Shown here one piece after another: positions 59,717 to 64,000 of a stretch of 64,000 nucleotides of DNA. The stretch's first letter is position 1. Each line of letters opens with the position of its first letter. A program made the position numbers and the translations under genes. A model generated the notes under the pieces. It worked only from the letters and a program-made list of their open reading frames with translations. It was not told the DNA's origin and ran no database searches. Source of the stretch: Streptacidiphilus sp. P02-A3a (GTDB lineage: Bacteria > Actinomycetota > Actinomycetes > Streptomycetales > Streptomycetaceae); assembly GCF_014084105.1 (NCBI RefSeq), contig NZ_CP048289.1, forward strand, positions 505,922 to 569,921. Reading direction: 5' to 3'.

Positions 59717-61207
59717 AGATCATGCGGGGGGCGTGCCCGGTGACCATCAGGTCGCCGGTCGTGCCGAGCGGAACCGCTGCCTCGCGCTCGACGATCTGGA
59801 TGGAGTACGAGCCCAGCCGCCGCCACCAGGTGCCGCCCTGGCCGATGAAGTAGGAGTGCAGGCCGGGCACGCGCAGCCCGGTCGGATACACCCGTTCCTT
59901 CATCGGCTGGTCCCAGATGTAGTCGATGTCCGCCTTCCATGAGGGGAAGTGCTCAGTCGAGGGCAGCGGTTCCAGCTCGCCGAGCGCGGCCAGAGGGGTG
60001 CCGGGGAAGGCCCTCGCCAAGCGGACATTGGTGCGGTGGCACAGCAGGCCGGCGTCGAGGATCCCGGCCAGTCCCCGCAGGTTGGCGACGTGGGTGCCAT
60101 GGGTCTCGCCGGGCAAGCCGTAGATCAGGTTCAGGCCCGGAAGGAGCATCGGCAGACCGCCAGGACCACGGGCGGCACCCGCCTCGTTCACGTGCTCGAC
60201 GGCACGCACCAGGATCTCAGGCGTGCAGGTCAGGGTGTTCCGCTCGATGACCACCGGGTCGAAGCTCTCGATGCCCATCGGCGCGCAGTTGCCCTCAGTG
60301 CAGTAGTCCGCCACCAGCTTCGCGATCCGAAGGCCCACAGGCGCGGCGACAGCCAGGGGGTCCGCGTTGTCGATGTGGAGCACCTCCAGCTCAGGGCAGC
60401 GCTCCCGGATTCCGCCCAGCAGGGCACGGATCGCGTCCTCGTCCCGGTTGCGGTAGGAGAAGAAGCAGGTCTGCTGGCCGAGGCGGAAGTTCCGTACTCC
60501 GGCCGCGTAGAGCTGGGCGGCCTCGGCGACGACGTCGTCGACATCGCGGAAGGCGACGAGGGGGACTTCGCCGGTTCGTTGCAGAAGTCGCAGAACTTCC
60601 TCCGGGTGCAGCCGCGGTACAACTCCATCTCGGCGATCGGGCGCCAGGGCATCTGCTCGACCAGGCCGGTGAAGGACTCGCGGTCGCGCTGCATCTGCCG
60701 GTAGTCGGCCGGACGGTGACTGCCGAGCAGTAGGTCGCCGGACGTCACGGTGTGGGTGTGGACGGCGTCGAACAGCCCGGCGTACTCCGCCGGAGCGGAC
60801 AGGGCGTAGGTGGACAGCGGTCCCAGCAGGTACCGGCGCCCGCGCGTGCAGGCGAGCGCGCGGGCGATCTCCTCCAGAGACCCGTTGACGGCGTGCAGGT
60901 GGACAGACGGAACTGCGTCTCCGGCTACGACAACCACGATCTCGGCATCCCGCAGGAGCTGAATGGCAGCGTCGCGATTGGCGGTAGTCGAATACGTCAA
61001 CGGATCGCTCTGGGGCGGATCGACGGCGGGCTTGCCGCCTGCCAGACACCAGCGGACGTCGTCAATGGTCAGGTACCGCACGTCCGCCTCCGGCCGCGCG
61101 CGCCTGAGCGCCGACCAGGCGTTCCGGACGTAGGTCGACAGGTACGGCGGAACGCCGAGGCCGCTCGGCTCGACTGTGAAGCAGTCCAAGATCACTACAG
61201 GCTGCAT
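59688..61207 (-). pseudogene. Radical SAM enzyme gene with a -1 frameshift
   Basis: The first part (61207 to ~60580) encodes ILDCFTVEPSGLGVPPYLS, a cobalamin-binding-like N-terminal domain, then LYRGCTRRKFCDFCNE with a Cx5CxxC iron-sulfur motif (~residues 197-206). The frame then breaks near 60575. The other frame continues TGEVPLVAFRDVDDVVAEA, LGQQTCFFSYRNRDEDAI, PMGIESFDPVVIERNTLTC and LNLIYGLPGETHGTHVANL, ending FGERVAAAS at 59688. Joined length is ~506 aa. One A lost from a GAAACC run would explain the break. It is either a real mutation, a sequencing error or, less likely, programmed frameshifting. Confidence 0.82.
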
Positions 61208-61418
61208 GGTGTTCTCCCTCCAGTACTGAGGGCATCGGCGATGTTCCAGCGGCGTCTTCGCCGGGAACTGCTGTCTGCCCGCAGCCCTCTCAGTCTCAGC
61301 GCTGGGAGGGCTCCGGAGGAGAGAGCGGCAGGGTTGTTCGGTTGTACGGGGGTTGCACTCTCATGGCTCTGTGTCCAAAGCCTGGGACAGAGGGTGATCC
61401 ACCAGGCATCATCTACAC

Positions 61419-62807
61419 ATGGCGAGTGTGAGGGGGACCAGCGAGTCCAATACCGCTGCGTTTGCGGCTGTCCTCTCGGAGGCCGGCTGCTCAAATGCGG
61501 CCCTGGCCCGCAGAGTCAACGAACTCGGTGCGCTTCAGGGGATCGTGACCCGCTACGACAAGGCATCGGTGACGCGGTGGCTGCAAGGGATGACTCCCAA
61601 GGGCCGCACCCCTGAGTTCATCGCCGCTGCGCTGGCGAGCTTCTTAGGTCGTCCCGTTGCCCCCGTTGACATCGGCTACGCAGAGCAGCCCCAGAAGCCG
61701 GTGGTTTCCAGGGCCTTGACGTACCGTGAAGACGTGGGTGAAACACTGCACACGCTCGCGGAGCTTGGCTCCACCGATGTCTCGCGGCGCAGCCTCCTCG
61801 GCGCGGTGCCGTACATCGCGACTGCCCTCCTGGACCCGCAACGGCAATGGCTGCTGTGGCTACTGGAGGACGAGCAGGCTCCCCGGCTCGCGGCAGTCGC
61901 AGGCAGTGGGCCCGTCGAGCAGGTCCAGGCGATGATCGAGATGTTCGACGAGATGGACAACCGCTTCGGCGGAGGCGGAGTCCGGGAAAGCATCGTGCAC
62001 TACCTGAGCACCAAGCTCGTGCCCATGCTGCAGCAGCGTGACCTGCCCACTCACCAGCGTCGACTGCTCTACACCTCGGCCGCGAAGTTGGCGGCGATGG
62101 CTGGCTGGTGCTCGTACGACTCCGCAGACTACGGACTGGCGGAGCGCTACATGATCCAGGCGCTCAGATTGTGCGCCGAGGGCGGCGACCGAGTACTCGG
62201 TGGTCAGATCCTGGCCGGCATGTCCCACCTCGCCACCAGTCTGGGGAACCCCACCGAAGGAGTCTCACTGGCACGGGCGGGTATCGCGACCGCCAGGTCG
62301 GCGGGCAGCCCCCTCGGGCTCATGCGCCTGCACGCCATGGCGGCCCGCGGCTACGCGGTTCTCGGCGACTCCCGCCAGGCTACGGCCTCCCTGCACGCGG
62401 CCAGCGGACGACTGGAGATCAGCAAGGGACCGGCCGAGGAATCCCCCTGGGTCCGCTTTCTGGATCACCACTATCTGGAAGCCGAGGCCGCCCTGGTCCA
62501 CCGCGACCTCGGCGAGGCGGCTCAGGCCGAGCGACTCGCCATGGCGTCCGTCGAGGCGAACAGCGAACGTCGCCGTCGCCAGGCGATCAGCCGCTCGGTG
62601 CTCGCGACGGCGTTCCTCCAGCAGGGCCGCTTGGACGAGGCAGTCGGAACCGCGAGTACTTCTCTGGATCTGCTCGCTGGAGTTCACAGCGAGCGCAGTG
62701 TGCAGGCCCTGCGCGACTTCCGCGCGCGCCTCGCCCCGCATCGAGCCGAGCCGGTCGTCCGCGACTTCGACCGGAAGGCGCGGCCGATACTCGGCACAGC
62801 CGCCTGA
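61419..62807 (+). CDS. HTH-TPR regulator divergent from the nucleotide operon
   Basis: This 462-aa protein is of the Streptomyces-type regulators that combine an N-terminal HTH with a TPR solenoid. Residues ~15-80 (ALARRVNELGALQGIVTRYDKASVTRWLQGMTPKGRTPEFIAAALASFLGRPV) form the DNA-binding part. From ~residue 190 TPR-like hairpins follow (YGLAERYMIQALRLCAEGGDRVLGGQILAGMSHLATSLGN and so on). It is divergent from the radical SAM gene with 211 bp between and is the obvious candidate controller of the operon. ATG 61419 is supported by a GAGTG/GGCGAG context only. Confidence 0.82.
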   Translation: MASVRGTSESNTAAFAAVLSEAGCSNAALARRVNELGALQGIVTRYDKASVTRWLQGMTPKGRTPEFIAAALASFLGRPVAPVDIGYAEQPQKPVVSRALTYREDVGETLHTLAELGSTDVSRRSLLGAVPYIATALLDPQRQWLLWLLEDEQAPRLAAVAGSGPVEQVQAMIEMFDEMDNRFGGGGVRESIVHYLSTKLVPMLQQRDLPTHQRRLLYTSAAKLAAMAGWCSYDSADYGLAERYMIQALRLCAEGGDRVLGGQILAGMSHLATSLGNPTEGVSLARAGIATARSAGSPLGLMRLHAMAARGYAVLGDSRQATASLHAASGRLEISKGPAEESPWVRFLDHHYLEAEAALVHRDLGEAAQAERLAMASVEANSERRRRQAISRSVLATAFLQQGRLDEAVGTASTSLDLLAGVHSERSVQALRDFRARLAPHRAEPVVRDFDRKARPILGTAA

Positions 62808-62817
62808 TCGCTTCGGC

Positions 62818-63627
62818 TCAGTAACCCCCAGGCGTCGGCGCGTTCTGCCCCTTGTCGACGGGAAGGTTTACCCCAGTCACCCCTCGCGACTGATCCGAGA
62901 GCAGGAAGGCGATCACGTCCGCGACCTCCTCTGGCAGCACCAGCTCCCGCCCCGGGAACTCAGCGCGGAATCGGTCGAAGGCGGGCGGGTCGTCCTGGCG
63001 CATCCGGTCCCACCGCTTGCCAGGGATGAGCATCGACCCCGGCGAGACCGCATTCACGCGGATGCCCTCCGGACCCAGCTCCCTCGCGAGGGAGGACACC
63101 ATGTGGATCTGGCCGGCCTTCGCGGCGCCGTACTGGGCCTGCGGTGACGGCTTCCACCCGGATACCGAAGCCACCACGACGATAGACCCCCCACCGCCCG
63201 TCCGCAGGTGAGGTGTACTCGTCGCCACTAGCCGGGCTACATGGCCGACGTTCATCTCCCATGTCGCCGACCAGTCCTGGGCCGTTGCCTCGGTGATTCC
63301 CTGACCACGCGCACCGCCCGCGCACGCAACAACGCCGTCGAGGCCGCCCAGTGCTGATGCGGCGTCCTCCACGAATTGCTCCAGAAGCTGCGGGACGGAG
63401 ACATCGAGAGCGCGGGTGAACAGCGCGCCGGGGGAGTCGAGCGAGCTGTGGAGCGTCTCCAACGGCTCCGCCCTCCGGGCGCACGTCGCCACATGCGCTC
63501 CTTCCGTGAGGAGTAGGCGCACGAGACGCTCGCCCAGTCCTCTGGAGCCGCCCGTCACCACAATGCGACGGCCTGCGAATCGTCCCGTCACCGCTTGCTG
63601 TCCGAGGTCATGCCCTGTGCTCATCAT
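62818..63627 (-). CDS. SDR-family oxidoreductase
   Basis: This 269-aa short-chain dehydrogenase/reductase has the NAD(P)-binding motif IVVTGGSRGLGERLV (~residue 23), NNAG-equivalent VVACAGGARGQG (~100) and catalytic Ser in SIVVVASVSGW (~155). YGAAKAGQIHMVSSLARELGPEGIRVNAVSPGSM supplies the Tyr-x-x-x-Lys pair (~170) and the PG segment. The family is very broad; the substrate is unknown. It is convergent with the HTH-TPR gene (10-bp gap), and may act with the operon only by proximity. Confidence 0.92.
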   Translation of the reverse strand: MMSTGHDLGQQAVTGRFAGRRIVVTGGSRGLGERLVRLLLTEGAHVATCARRAEPLETLHSSLDSPGALFTRALDVSVPQLLEQFVEDAASALGGLDGVVACAGGARGQGITEATAQDWSATWEMNVGHVARLVATSTPHLRTGGGGSIVVVASVSGWKPSPQAQYGAAKAGQIHMVSSLARELGPEGIRVNAVSPGSMLIPGKRWDRMRQDDPPAFDRFRAEFPGRELVLPEEVADVIAFLLSDQSRGVTGVNLPVDKGQNAPTPGGY

Positions 63628-63917
63628 TCGTACAACCCTCCGCCAACCGTGCCACCCCGTGTGGCCGTAGACATCCTCCCTGCACCCTTCTTAGCGGGAC
63701 GACAGCGCGGTTCTCTTATGGACGTACCCGATCCGGAGGCAACCGGTGCCGTCGGCAATCAGCCGGCACCGGTCCTGCGGATCTGGAGACGCCGTGACTC
63801 GGGATGTCCATCTGCCAATGCTCAACCGCTGAAACCGGGTCCAGCGGTACCCATCACGAAGCGAGCGAGAGCCAGCGAACGCACCCCGCGCTCCTCTCCC
63901 AACTCGGGAGGCACACC
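63628..63917. other. Gap before the last partial gene
   Basis: No gene is supported here. A minus-strand frame (63691-63939) gives an 82-aa product with a plausible end (LIADGTGCLRIGYVHKRTALSSR), but it overlaps the next start and has no ribosome site. Confidence 0.4.
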
Positions 63918-64000
63918 GTGTCCCAGGCACCACCCCCACGCAACTGTCTCACCTTGGCGGACACGCCAACTGCCGTCGGCCTGGCGCGGCTGCACGCGGC
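63918..64000 (+). CDS. ATP-binding (RsbW-like) protein, 5' part only
   Basis: GTG 63918 follows GGGAGG six bases away and opens VSQAPPPRNCLTLADTPTAV. Streptomycete HATPase_c anti-sigma-like proteins often start this way (short Pro-rich leader, then L..TP.AV..AR). Only 27 codons are inside the window, so the catalytic N and G boxes are not visible. Confidence 0.6.
   Translation, partial: MSQAPPPRNCLTLADTPTAVGLARLHA

Noticed and set aside
63691..63939. Small minus-strand ORF of 82 aa
   Set aside because: It overlaps the well-supported GTG start at 63918 and has no ribosome binding site.

Overview
The window is high-GC actinomycete DNA, most likely from the Streptomycetaceae (Streptomyces, Kitasatospora or Streptacidiphilus). 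The main reasons are a near-canonical bldG with its anti-sigma partner gene, the gene order tad pilus / MrfA-type helicase / bldG / methyltransferase / topA / MFS-thymidylate kinase fusion / holB, frequent GTG starts, and a Streptomyces-type parS site. No database search was possible; family calls rest on motifs and remembered family features.

Bases 1-25,000 are conserved core. A tad/Flp-type pilus cluster (CpaE-like, TadA, TadB, TadC, DUF4244, TadE-like, TadG-like) runs into a convergent DUF1998 helicase. BldG and an anti-sigma kinase follow, then a hydrolase, a lipoprotein, a large methyltransferase, a DUF3592 protein, TopA, an MFS-TMK fusion protein, HolB, a membrane-anchored hydrolase-like protein carrying an internal parS, an S33 peptidase lipoprotein and a LysE exporter. 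Several of these genes carry perfect in-frame tandem repeats of 15 or 18 bp in non-conserved loops. A tRNA-Thr(CGT) with its terminator closes the core.

Bases 25,000-55,400 are an accessory island assembled by mobile elements: IS5-type, IS1182-type, two IS21-type and two IS1380-type copies, one of the latter only a left-end fragment, plus a tyrosine integrase with an XRE regulator and a small excisionase-like protein. Integrase-arm-like repeats lie just after the tRNA. The cargo includes an eIF5A-like protein lacking the hypusine loop, an HD/SnoaL fusion, four alpha/beta hydrolases, an AraC regulator, a LuxR regulator, an XRE/NB-ARC/TPR STAND regulator, a STAS protein, and a divergent MarR / beta-carbonic anhydrase pair.

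Bases 55,400-63,700 hold a tightly packed minus-strand operon: radical SAM (frameshifted), Asp/Glu-racemase-like, HhH-GPD glycosylase-like, PfkB kinase, duplicated nucleoside 2-deoxyribosyltransferase, P-loop (d)NMP-like kinase and MazG-like pyrophosphohydrolase. A divergent HTH-TPR regulator and an SDR follow. Together these read as a nucleoside/base modification or salvage pathway that I do not recognise as a described system. The window ends in the start of an ATP-binding (RsbW-like) protein.

The two most unusual items are the bacterial eIF5A-like protein (27950-28426) and the coupled nucleotide operon (55476-61207).
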